A program made the position numbers and the translations under genes. A DNA stretch of 64,000 nucleotides from Perkinsus chesapeaki (taxonomy: Eukaryota > Perkinsozoa > Perkinsida > Perkinsidae): positions 1 through 64,000 of the forward strand of contig JAAPAO010000027.1 of the NCBI GenBank assembly GCA_013115145.1, read 5' to 3'. Position 1 is the stretch's first letter, and every line of letters begins with the position of its first letter. Below the pieces are notes generated by a model. The model was not told the DNA's origin. It ran no database searches and saw only the letters and a program-made list of their open reading frames with translations. Positions 30,561-41,459 of this stretch are shown here, one piece after another.

Positions 30561-33526
30561 ATGCAGCAGCCCAGTAGTACTGCCGGTGACTTCATATCTA
30601 TTTTCATTAATTGTGATGAAGAGTATGCAATCAGATGCGCTGGGGCTAAAGAGTTCAGTGTCGACCCGTAAGGCCCTGGTGCCTGTTGGCTTCGGCTAAC
30701 GTGGATCGCTCTGTCTTTCTCTCTCCTTAACGTTTATTGTCGGCATAGATAGTGGAAAAGAGTGACTAAAGCGACAACTAGAGTATCTCCCGGTCAGCAT
30801 GTTCCGGACTTGCGCACTCCTATGCCTGACGACTGGCATAGGCGCGTCAACTGAAAACATAAGAAGGTTCCATCGACCTTTACACCGTGATAAGCATTTA
30901 ATTATCTGCGATGCAACCAGAATCACTTTGCCGCGGCTCTTGCCGTTCTCGAACCTGTTCGCACTTCACCGTCTGATAGTAGCGCCTCCCCTGGTTGCCT
31001 CGATGGTATATTTCCTATATTCAGGAGAGCTCGTCCATGCAGTCTGATAACCTCCGCTAGACGCTTCTTCGGCGTGGACAGCAAGTCGGTGACAGGGTGC
31101 TATCCCAAAGGGGACTGGAGGCTTACTTGGACCGAGGGAGAGAAGAAAAATAGGGACCTGTCAAAACGGTCTTCCAGTGTAGGCTGTGATTCACATCGGG
31201 GACTTTTGTATATTCCATTGTACTCCATGGCATGAACCACACCCTTCATATTTTCACTCCATTTCATCAGTTGTCTTTGGTAGCACTTCTCATGGCTAGA
31301 GGTGTCAGAATACCTCGTGTATATTTCAAGTTGGCAGTTTTATGCGTTATGCTATCGGTGTACCCAAAATATTATTGGTTGAACACTTAGGTTCATGCAG
31401 CCGGACTGGAGAGCCAAGACACCCTGTCGTTGCGCTTCGTCAGGAAGGAAGTGTTCCCTATCCTCGCCAGAACTCTCTCGAACGCCTCTACCGCAGCCAG
31501 CCAATCTTCGGCGAGCTCCGGCGAACCACAGGCCAAAAAAATGAGAACCGAGAAGCCTGAGGGAGAAACCGCCGCCGGATCTGAAGCTAACCAAGGTACA
31601 CTGAAAACGTTCTTGTTACTGATGGCCTCGCCGCTGCTAGGGGCATCTTCGAGCGCCGCGAGTACTGCCAGCACGGAGATTATTAAGGGGGAAGTGAAGG
31701 CAGAAGGCTGTGGTGAACAGGAGACGGCCAGGGTTGTTGGAAGTGAGGGGCAAGGGGAAGCATAGAGGAACCTGATGTCACTATAGGTTCCCTGTGAAAA
31801 TGTCCTTGGTTTTTACTCCTTTACTAGGCATACACTTCGGTGTGATTTCTGTTCCGCATACACACCTGAAACGCTTCTCGGACTCCTAAACTCGATCGTT
31901 CGTAATCGTTGGTCTTGCATTTCAGCCATGGAGAGAAAAAGTGAAATGACGGAAGACAGGGGGACATCGGAGACTGTGGCGGCTGAGAAGAGCACCGCTA
32001 CAATAGTGCATAACTCTGATGCTGCTTCAAACGGAGGAAGCGCTATACCGGGGAATGCAGACGAGGGAGGAAGCACGGAGGCAACGTCCAGCTGTGGAGG
32101 GTCCTCAGGGTGTGGCTGCCACAGCGCCGTGGAAGAGGGTTACGGCAGACAGCGGGATTTCAGCGAAAGGAGGAGAATGAACGTCGGCAACTTGGGATTT
32201 GTAGGCCTTTCTCCCACAGTTTTCTGAGGCAAAGTCCTTCAGGATCTCGCCAACAGCTTGGGAGTAGTTGCCCTTTTTGAAGGCCGTATCTCCGACGCTG
32301 TGAGGCTTTTGGATAGGGCGGCTAAGCTGGCATACCCCAAAGCGATTGAGCCCAAGCTGTGCGCTATTGTGGCTCACTGTGGAGGGGTTACCGACATGCA
32401 GCCTTTCGAGGTGGTTGGCAGCTCCGAAGTGTTTCCTAACGAGAGTGCATCATCATCTCAGACGAGCGCGCAAGCGAAAGTTCTGGTGGCCGAAATGGTT
32501 CGTGAACACGGCGAAAGATTCGAGCAGGTTGTCGACGCTGCAAGGAACGGCGAAATTGCGATCTTCCGAGCACTCCTCCATAGTCTCCAGGCATCCGCCG
32601 GGGAACAACCGCTCGTCGAAAAGTTGATAAAACCGGCGTACACAGCTATGGGAGCTGGAAGAAGTCGAGTTGGTTGGAGGGCCTCCGCCAAGGTAAACTT
32701 GACTTGGTCGTTTTTTTACCTGTGCGAGTCGCTCTTGTGGTTCATATTGGGAACCTTCGTGCGACCTTCGCTGCCACAGGCCGCCCTTGATGAGCGCTTT
32801 CCCAAATCATCTTTATACAGGGCGAATATCTCGGCGGCTCGTCGAAAAATATTCTACAACGCTTTTCTGTGGTCACACACTGTCTGTTGTCGTAGCTTAA
32901 TCGTTCGGAGAGAATTTCGTTGAGGAGTCCAGTTATCTGAGACAGAAACATACTGAAAGCATTTTAGCAATAACCTCTTGAAACTCAACTGGAAAGCGGG
33001 CAGGCAGCGAAGGCCTCGGGTGAACATACTCGGTCCGAGTTTCAGAGCGGTCGGGCCAGGGCGATTGAAACATGCTTTGTTTGATTTCAGACGATCTGCA
33101 ATATCATCATCAACGCGTCTGATGGAGGTATGTTGATCGGGCGGCCTTTCGAGGCCTCGATAAAGGCTATGACGCAATCGTTGGAGAATCCCGATGATCA
33201 CGAGTTCCCTCGGAGTTTTGCAGATTTTAAAGACAAGATGAAGGCAAGTCCTGATTATGTCCACACGCGTTTGCCACCTCATCACTATATATATTATTTC
33301 CGTGCCACCTCATCACATTTATATATTATTTTTATCACCTCAATAAATCAATATACGCCTCCCATATCCCACAATGTGATTCAAATTCGCTTCTTCCCTT
33401 CAGAGGATCCTATCCATCCCTCCGACCTGTCCACCGTCCTTCGGTGAGCTATCAGTTGAATGCAGTCGACGTTGCCGGACGCGCTTCGATGAGTTATGCT
33501 CGATTCTAGAGCCCATGCTTTCTTGA
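30561..33526 (+). CDS. UBL/TPR-like tandem family, member 4
   Basis: Exon 1 starts MQQPSSTAGDFISIFINCDE and ends KEFSVDP at about 30670. Exon 2 (about 31024-31172) encodes SLITSARRFFGVDSKSVTGC and GDWRLTWTEGEKK. Exon 3 (about 31394-31596) encodes VHAAGLESQDTLSLRFVRKE, then a Ser/Ala-rich linker and KKMRTEKPEGE. A Glu/Ser/Gly-rich linker exon lies at about 31926-32130. The exon at 32242-32693 joins the TPR-like helix pair (LGVVALFEGRISDAVRLLDR, CAIVAHCGGV) directly to the following helical block that ends GWRASAK; in members 2 and 3 these are two exons, so an intron was gained or lost here. Then come 33092-33242 (IIINASDGGMLIGRPFEASI) and the last exon 33405-33526 (SVECSRRCRTRFDEL) to TGA. Confidence 0.65.
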
Positions 33527-33716
33527 TTACAAGTTATTGAAATCTCCAATTAGCTGCACCTTGTGTCGACGGCTCCCCCCCGTGGTGATTGCTGGTCACT
33601 CGAGTGGCCCGGCAGGCTTATAGCCCATGCGGCGATGGTGGCCAGATTCATATCAACTTTTCCTCACATTTCGTGTCTTTGCGTGCCACCTTGAGACCAC
33701 ACCTATAGAAGTTGAG

Positions 33717-36700
33717 ATGGCAAGATTTTCCCTTCCCACCGAATACTGCGCGTCTCCTGGGGAGCGCGTCATGATGGAGCCCCTCCGAGTCATCGTGCAC
33801 TGCGACGACCCTCGGGCGAGATTCAGTGCTGCAAAGCTCAGGGCTATGCCGTAAGCTTCAGCACCTAACTGCCGCGGGGCCGCATGCTTTTTTCAGGGAC
33901 AAGACTTGCCAGACGTTTCTGCACCAAACATGCGATCACTTTGGGCTGTGGGAACCTCATCTGTGGAAGCTTGTGTGGAAGAAAGGACCGATGAAAGGGA
34001 GAGAAGTCTCCAATGGACATGACTCTGTAAGTAACTGGGTGCTAGCGTCCCCGGAAATAATAGGGTTTTAGGAAGATTCTATGCGCCTTATTGTTGGATG
34101 AAGGATATAGCAAAGGTACGGATCAACATTAGATACTCCGGCATGTATAGTCCGAGGAGTGAATGCTGTGTACGTGAATATCTAACACGTGTTGTAGAAG
34201 GCACTCACCTTGCGTTTTTCGACGCTAATAAGCTCCTGATAAAAATATCTCCTCACTGAGAGCATCTTCTCTATCGAATCTCTTCATTTCCGCACTGGCA
34301 ACGCTTTTCTATGGAAATTTTTCGGGATACAACTCCGCTCTTCCGCGAAATGCGACATGCTTGTGGTCTTGCGTTCGTCCAGCTCTCTGGTGTTCAGATT
34401 GAAGCCGTCGGAATCCATCACGACGATACTCTCAGCCTCGTGCCCTCCAGCAGTGGTACAAAACGTAAAGCCGATGAGGTTACCCGTGGGGGTCCGAGAC
34501 GACGCTCCTCGTTGGACTGCTGGGATGATGAAAATGACTCAGCTCAAATGGTGAAGAGCTCGGCCAGTCTAACAGCTGGTGAGCCAGACTTCAACCTCCG
34601 GCAACTCCAAAAACCTGGATTAACTTCCAATGCTTAGCAACTGACAAGAAACCCAAAAATTTGAATAATTCGGGCCGAATTAGTGTGGTGTGATTAGTGC
34701 AAGACTTGGACTGCAAGTATGGTCGCTAATGAATAAATATTCGCGGATAAGAATAGCAATCAGTCTCATATATCCGATTTGGACTTTGTATACCTCTGCT
34801 GATCCCTAGTAGTGGTATGAGATCGATACGGATCACTGTCACTCTAACTATCTCTGTTACTGTCAGTTTTCTGGCCCATAATGCATATCACGCTTGGAAT
34901 TTCTAGATTCTAGCTTATAGTGTCAGCTGTCAACTTCTCGCACGTTACGAAAGGCGGAACAGTGACCGATTCCAGAAGTCTCAGCTCGTTTCAGATATCC
35001 AAAAAGCCTTGCAAGATTCTAAGGACGCTTTCGGTGCTTTGAAGTATATAGAAGCTGTCGGACACTGCCGTAGAGCACTAGAGCTTCTGGAGAAGTCTGA
35101 TGAGAAGCGTCACGAAGTTATATATGACACTCGGTGAGCATGTTAGATTCGCCAAGAGGAAGTGCATGAATGTATACGTATATAAATGCCGAATTTCGGC
35201 GCTTCGCTGTCTGTGACAGGAATTTCTGGAAATTTTATTGTATTTTGTGATACTGTGCATACAGCACGATATCACGTAGCTATACGTACGGTTGGGGAGG
35301 TGTAAGTTCGTTCCATCTTAACAATGATACACCATCTCGGTGAGCATATGTCGCATATGGAGTTCCTCATTTGAGCTAGTTGTTACCAGTCCGTCTTGTT
35401 GGATGTCTTCGACCGCTGTGCGGTTGATATTTAGAGTTTTATTCGTCATATCTACATGTACTGTGCTCGCTATTCAGTGGCAATTCCCATATTTCCTTCA
35501 AATAGCATCCCTTCCTGATTCCAAAGGGATTCCAGAGACTGATTGGAGGCATCCTTTTATCGGATCAGCCAACATATCAGTTCTCCTAGGTACAACCTCA
35601 TATGCTTCCTTCTGGAGCTGCAGTGGTATTCTGATGCAGCCAAGGAGGCCGATCTTAATGTTGCTATGTGCTCTATGAAGGGTCCTTTGAAGGGATTGCC
35701 AAGTCCAAGGGCTGAAGTAAGAGGGTCTCGGCTTCGGTATTTGGGACCGATTTTCCGGAGGGCTGTGATGCTTCCGACACAACTGGCTGGACTCGTATGG
35801 AGCGAACATTTTTCTCAAAGAACTATGTGTAGTTCGCGCTCTCGTGGGGAATGTGAAGAATTTCAGGCTGAAACCTGAACAATAATTCATCGCATGGACT
35901 TGTTCAATGCTACCGTAAGCCTTGTAAATATTTACTCCGGAGATTAGCCAGCTCGGAGGGGTTGAGTTGCGGTATCGTTTCAAGCAATTCCGTTCATATT
36001 TTGGACTACCGGAATCACATCTATCAATTTTTTGATCTATCTTTTACCGAGCCCATCAAGAGGCTATCGTGGAGGCATCGTTCTTTCCAGGAGGCCAACT
36101 GCATCCGAGGCGAGATCTACCTGCTGCAAGGGCTCACTGTGGAGGCCATCAAACATTACAAAGAAGTTCTCGCTAACTACGGCATCACCACAACATCACC
36201 ACCAGAGGGGGCTAGATTAGGCCTCATCATTGCGCTCTGTGGAGGGCTTCAGCCCACAGCTACAGTGGAGGTGAGGGGGATGAGTTCAATGGTGCAGCGC
36301 GCAGTGCTCTTCTCGGTCTTCTATGTGTTTCAAATCCCCTCTGAAGGATTGCATCATAGGAGATTTTTTGCAAAGCATACTATTGCTTGATATTATTGTC
36401 ATCACTACATGCTAGTACTGATAGGATAACATGCTCTTTGGGAAACTCCCTACGACATTTGTACACCACAGTTGTCGAGAAGCCACTGACTGGGACATTC
36501 TCGCGCAGAGGGTGGCCTCCCTGCGTTCCGCTGTCTCTTTCGCTGAATACTCTGTCTTATGTCGTTTCCTTTGTCCTCTTAGACCTGTCCCGAGGCGAAG
36601 GCCCAAGTTGACGCTCTCAGCCGGGAAAGACGTCACTTCTCTGATGTGGTTAACTCTGCGAGATGCTCCGACGAGACCATGTTTAATTCGAACCTTGGTC

Positions 36701-37350
36701 ATTTCTTGGCCAATCAAGATCTATCCAAGCAGCTAGTGGACCTGCTGTATCTCGCTCTTGGAGGTCGACGCGAGGACTTCGGTGTCGCGAAAGATGCCTG
36801 GGTCGGCGGAGCGAAGGTGGGGGCAGCTCATTGAGTAGCGATTAAGTTTTTGGCCGAAATAAAGGATTCACCTTTTTCCTTTATTTGTCGAGTGGTCGAG
36901 TACTGTCTGACTGTGTACTTAATCCTCCTTATCAGACTGCCCATGGACAATCACGAGTCGTGATTCTCGATTCGGGAGTCTCGAGCACTTTGAAATTGCC
37001 ACTAGAAAGTTTCTCCAAGCTTTGATGCTCCCTTTTCCCGGTGGTCCCCGATCGATGCCTGTGTTCGGGACCCAGGTTATCTGCAGACGGCTGTCACCGT
37101 TCGCGGGCCCCTACAGATTGGATATAATGAAAGTTGAGGAGCAACTCGACCAGCGGGAACTTGAAACGCTGGACGCTTTCAAGTCTGCCATAATGGTGAG
37201 GAGTGAGTAATGCGGATGCCCTAGTGCGTGACCTTTCAGACGGTATTGGCGGGCAGACGTAGCGATCTGGACGCTACGAAATATCGATCGAACTGCCTCG
37301 CCCGATTCGAGGATCTGGTGGAAGTCCTCGAGGCATGCGCATTAAACTAA
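33717..37350 (+). CDS. UBL/TPR-like tandem family, member 5
   Basis: The most divergent member. Exon 1 (from the ATG at 33717) encodes MARFSLPTEYCASPGERVMM and VIVHCDDPRARFSAAKL. Exon 2 (about 33898-34027) encodes TFLHQTCDHFGLWEPHLWKL. Exon 3 (about 34393-34580) encodes VQIEAVGIHHDDTLSLVPSS and a KRKADE/PRRRSS basic linker. As in member 1 there are several TPR-like exons: about 34930-35132 (YIEAVGHCRRALELLEKS), 35591-35720 (YNLICFLLELQWYSDAAKEA) and 36091-36270 (YLLQGLTVEAIKHYKEVLAN, LIIALCGGLQ). The helical block at about 36583-36815 ends DAWVGGAK, matching GWRASAK. Then come 37031-37195 and the last exon 37242-37350, ending EVLEACALN before TAA. Its last exon overlaps the start of the open frame of the next gene. 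Confidence 0.6.
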
Positions 37351-37445
37351 GCTTCTGTTATGCAATTAATTCGATACCAATTTCCGTTCAAAGTGTTGAG
37401 TTCATCGAGTCATGTAATTTCGTGGCGCGCTCTGTTCAGTATGAG

Positions 37446-38786
37446 ATGGGTATTCGACCACCATTAGCTGGGGCCTTACTGCCTTCCCAAGCGTTTGGTG
37501 TTAAAGTTGCCGGCCAAAGCGTTCTGAGATGGACGCGTCTGATTGCTGCCAAACTACTCGACCGCCCCCTTGAGCTCGGCACTGACAAGTGCATTCCAAC
37601 ACTGCTCGTTTTTCTGAGGTCCCCGGGAAGTTCAGATGTGACATTCCCACCAATGCCGTTGGTCGATGACTTGTCCTATTGTCTGCGTTCTATCCAGACG
37701 GCAAGGTCACCTCGACAGGATAACGGTTACCTGCCTGGTCTGGCCAACTGGTCCAAGCATCCGGTACAACTTAATTTGGTCCGCGAGTGTGCCCTGGCCA
37801 CTAGGGATTTGCGTACAGTGTTGAGCCTAGACGCGACCATGGCCTCTTCGCCGGTGCGGTACTCTCGGATTCGACGCGATTCTGTTGTCTGTGAAATGAA
37901 GTGCTGGTCAGCGATCGAGCGTGTTCGCCGTTCTTTGGAGCGCGGTGCCAGTGACCCTCTTGGCCTGGTAGAGATCGAAGCTCACCTGCACAGGTTGCTG
38001 TGGTCTGGCCAAGTGCGGAGCTCTCGGATGCTAATGAGGCTTTGGCTGCTGCTGGAAGCGGCGGCCTCGACAGTGCTTGCAGCGAGGGCCGCGTCGGGGC
38101 GTCGAGAGTTCTTTGAAGAGAATAGGGAAAGACGGCGAAGGTGGCCGAGCCGCCAGCTGATCCTCTACGACTTGGAGACCGTCCACGACAGTTCAGCAGT
38201 GTTCGGTGACCAGAGCGATCTCAGATGGTTGGATCGAACTCGAGTCATTCAATTTGCCGCGATGAACTACTTCACCGGCGACAGCGTCTCAATGGACTGC
38301 CGATCCCCCTACAAGTGGTCCGAGCTGCCCAAGAGCGTCCAGTCGTTCTGCAAGGTCGCCGGATATGATACCAAACCGTTCAGGAGCGGTCTCCCAGCAT
38401 TCCCTGAAGCTTGGCGACAGGCCATGGTACCCTACCTGAGGGACCATAGTCGCCGAGGGCCGCTGGTCCTAGGGGCCTTCAACGGCAAGCATTTCGATCA
38501 CCGCGTTCTCAGTCGTTACCAGCTACCTGGTTTGCGAAGTGTAAGGCGCATCGATCCGCTAATAGCAGCAAGGAGGGTCGGTCGGCCTAGTGGTCTTGAG
38601 GGAGGCTTCTCCTTGTCGGCGCTGCACAACTGTATAGTTGGTGGTTGGTGTCCAGGAGCTCACACTGCTCTAGGGGACGTGTTGGCCTTGGTAGATCTGA
38701 TAAGACTGTGGCCTGAGCTTGCCGAGGCTGTAATGGAGGACGTTAACGGTGTCAATCGGTGGCGACAGGGGTCGATGAAGATGTAG
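37446..38786 (+). CDS. DEDDh (DnaQ-like) 3'-5' exonuclease
   Basis: An intronless frame of 446 codons. I chose the ATG at 37446 because the frame upstream overlaps the last exon of the preceding gene (ends 37350). The N-terminal ~235 residues show no known domain and include Arg/Leu-rich helices. The C-terminal ~200 residues carry the DEDDh catalytic set: ILYDLETVHDSS with D242 and E244 (motif I), GAFNGKHFDHRVL (motif II Asp), and AHTALGDVLALVDLI with H406 and D411 (motif III, HxxxxD). These residues bind two metal ions and hydrolyse DNA or RNA from the 3' end. The length and basic N-terminal half do not match a specific cellular exonuclease, so the substrate is unknown. An alternative start at 37842 would keep the catalytic domain intact. 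Confidence 0.75.
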   Translation: MGIRPPLAGALLPSQAFGVKVAGQSVLRWTRLIAAKLLDRPLELGTDKCIPTLLVFLRSPGSSDVTFPPMPLVDDLSYCLRSIQTARSPRQDNGYLPGLANWSKHPVQLNLVRECALATRDLRTVLSLDATMASSPVRYSRIRRDSVVCEMKCWSAIERVRRSLERGASDPLGLVEIEAHLHRLLWSGQVRSSRMLMRLWLLLEAAASTVLAARAASGRREFFEENRERRRRWPSRQLILYDLETVHDSSAVFGDQSDLRWLDRTRVIQFAAMNYFTGDSVSMDCRSPYKWSELPKSVQSFCKVAGYDTKPFRSGLPAFPEAWRQAMVPYLRDHSRRGPLVLGAFNGKHFDHRVLSRYQLPGLRSVRRIDPLIAARRVGRPSGLEGGFSLSALHNCIVGGWCPGAHTALGDVLALVDLIRLWPELAEAVMEDVNGVNRWRQGSMKM

Positions 38787-39085
38787 TTGATGAATTAATT
38801 AATTCAGGTTGTTCAAAAAGTGAGAGGCGCTCCCGTTCAAGGGGTCCCTTGATAGATGCGTGGCTGGAGATCTCCTCTTGGGAGCCCCTATGAGTTTGAG
38901 AAGAGGTCTAGTAAACGCTACCTTTTTACTGCCACGCCGTCGGTGGTGACGAGTTTCCGGTGCATCGCTCCGCTTTTTTTAAATCTCGCCCGCCCATAAA
39001 ATCGATCACGCTTGTGATGGCACGAAGTTGACTTCCTTCTTTCCAAGCCCGGCCCAGTTGGTTGTACTTGTCATCGTTAAGCACT
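38787..39085. other. Spacer upstream of eL32
   Basis: No coding exon was seen. It contains the 3' flank of the exonuclease gene and the promoter region of the ribosomal protein gene. Confidence 0.4.
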
Positions 39086-39613
39086 ATGGCGCCTGCTGTT
39101 AAGAGAATCGTCAAGAAGAAGACCAATAAGTTCAGACGTCACCAGTCTGACAACTTCATGCGCGTTCCCGTAATACTTAGATTCATCTTAGACTTGGCCG
39201 ATTTTCGCTTACAATTTTTGCCGTATTATTATTGTCGTTTTTGCAGGAGTCCTGGAGGAAGCCAAAGGGTATTGATTCTCGTATCCGTCGCCGTTTCCGT
39301 GGCACCACTTTGATGCCTAACATCGGTTACGGTTCGGACAAGCGCACCAAGTTCCAGCTCGCCAACGGCAAGTATGCTTTCCAGATCAGGGTACTAAATA
39401 GGGCTGCTCTTGGCCGGCGCAGGGTGTCATCTTTTATGGCTTCAGTCTCCCGCTGATATCGAGCTCTTGATGATGCACAACGAGAAGTACGCCGCCGTCC
39501 TCGCCAGCAACCTTTCCGGTCGCACTCGCAAGGCCGTCATCGAGCGTGCTGATCAGATCGGCGTCCAGGTGCTCAACAGGAACGCTAAGATGGCCGCCGA
39601 GGAGACTAACTAA
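39086..39613 (+). CDS. RPL32: Ribosomal protein eL32
   Basis: Three exons (39086-39169, 39247-39390, 39446-39613) join in phase 0 to 131 residues, the usual length for eL32. Diagnostic segments are [51 protein letters not shown] and [20 protein letters not shown], then [20 protein letters not shown]. It is a structural component of the cytosolic 60S subunit. Codon use is biased toward C/G third positions (CGC, CTC, AAG), as in highly expressed genes, unlike the neighbouring exonuclease. The ATG at 39086 gives the standard [12 protein letters not shown] start; the frame further upstream begins within the untranslated leader. Confidence 0.97.
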
Positions 39614-39786
39614 ATTGTGGAGCAGTTTGCGCTGCTTTGCAAGGACGTTGTTTCTGACAAGCAAATGGTGCTAGTCAACCAACGAGTTACCCTGGAAATG
39701 AATAATAATGTTGCGTTGTATAAGTCGGTATAATAAGAGGGGATGGCGGCTGGTTTCTGACACCTCTAGCCATCGGTGATCGATTA

Positions 39787-41404
39787 ATGTCGGCCTCTCC
39801 TCCTCACCCAGTTTCTATTCCGGCACCCTTCTCTCGGCCTCCGGATGGGTCTATTGAGAGGGTAATTGAAGTACCTCAGAAGGCTGTGGGAAAGGCCATC
39901 GGCAAGGGCGGTGATGTTATTAAACGAATTAGAGGCGAAACCGGCGCTAGAGTTGAGGTGAGGGCTTATGGGCATTTATTCTCTTCGTGGTGCAGGGGAG
40001 GGAAGTCGCACCATAGTTCGACTTTGGCGTCATTCGTCTTGTCTTCAATCCGTAGCTCCGCTGCTCCATGAAAGAGTTGGCAATTGTTATTTTTAATGGT
40101 ATTAGTATTCACGGCTGAAACTGTTGAGGGAAGTAGTTTTCGTGATACACTCGATTGCATGGCTTGTCGGGTTTGAGGGGGTTTCCCTCGAAACGGTACT
40201 CGACCCTATTGCAACTGATATACTCAACGCAGACTGGGCTGGTGGAATTGGTATCGAATACTAGAGAAGGGGAAAACTATTAAGTACCGCCCCCTGTCTA
40301 ACAAGAGATGTTGTTATTAAATGCTGAAAGTCCACAAAGTGTTGACAAGGACACGGAGCATCCAAATCGATCAACCGTTTCATATTCTTCGCATCTTAGG
40401 TTGATCAAAGTACCAAGGACCAAGGCTTCAGTCGCTTTGTAGTGTCCGCCTCCAATCCCGACGCTGTCGAGGTAAGTCCTTCCCACCATGCTCTACTCCA
40501 CCCGGGGGGATTTCTGTCCTTTCAGAGAGCCGTCGAACAGTTGAATGAAATCGTACGGTCCTGCGAATCCTGTGACTTCCTTCGTCCTGGCGATACTGAG
40601 CGTCGCGTGCCCCTGCCCGAGGACAAGGTCGGTGATGTGATTGGACCGCGAGCGTAATAATCTGATCCGGCTAACTAGTGGGAATCCTCCTTGTAGATGC
40701 GTTCTTGATGAGCTGAAGAAGCGCAGTGGGTGCCGTATGGACGTAGTTGTTAGCGTTCCCAGAGGAGAGATGAAATATGCCAGGATTGTTGGGCCGCCTG
40801 AAGCCGTAGGTCACTTACAAAGACCGTTTTTAACATATATTTTTTCTAATTTCTTTTATGAATTTCGATATGGTTGTCTATCTGTCTTGTCTTTTCTTTT
40901 TTGAATTCAGTTGAATTTTTTCAGTGCGCAGTCGGCGCATTCTTGGTGAATGAAGTCGTTAACGGGAATTTCGACGTCGGTGGCATCATTCATAAATACT
41001 CCCAACGGACCGGACAACAACTATATGACCCGAACCATGACATCCGAAGGAAAGGCGGCGGCCCGGGGCCCTTCTCGCCGGCGCCGATGGGCAAAGGGAA
41101 CTTCCCCGGCATGGGGCCCATGACCCCTGAAAGATTTCCGCCTCCTCAAAACTTTGCCCAGATGGCGAGACCAAATTTGAGAACTTCTCCGTACAGCGGT
41201 AAAGGGCAAGGCCACTGGAGCCGGCCATGTGAAAATAGTGGAAATTGGGTGGCAGCACAGAGCGGCGGCCCTGTCGGAGGGGGACCATATGGTGGAAGTG
41301 GTGCCGGACCCTTACCGGGAAATTATGCTACAGGCGGTGTTGGGATGAACAATTCAAAGTACGAAATTCGGGGAGATTTAAAATGGAATTTGCGAGCTTG
41401 CTGA
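39787..41404 (+). CDS. KH-domain RNA-binding protein, copy 1
   Basis: Five exons (39787-39957, 40400-40471, 40526-40653, 40697-40805, 40925-41404) join to 319 residues. KH1 (about residues 22-80) has the intact GxxG loop in VGKAIGKGGDVIKRIRGETG. A second KH-like domain (about 105-165) begins VPLPEDKVGDVIGPRACVLD and continues ELKKRSGCRMDVVVSV; its loop reads GPRA in place of GxxG. After VGAFLVNEVV the C-terminal 120 residues are Gly/Pro/Asn-rich (GGGPGPFSPAPMGKG), as in hnRNP K and FUBP-type proteins. Such proteins bind single-stranded pyrimidine-rich RNA or DNA and act in splicing, stability or transcription. The next gene on the same strand is a paralog. Confidence 0.8.
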
Positions 41405-41459
41405 TGTGAATAAATCGATCGATTGATCGATTAGGCGTATCCTTTTCATTGTTAGTGCC

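Noticed and set aside
37335-37445. Upstream part of the exonuclease open frame from the ATG at 37335
   Set aside because: It overlaps the last exon of tandem member 5 (stop at 37350) and shows no family likeness, so a later ATG is preferred.
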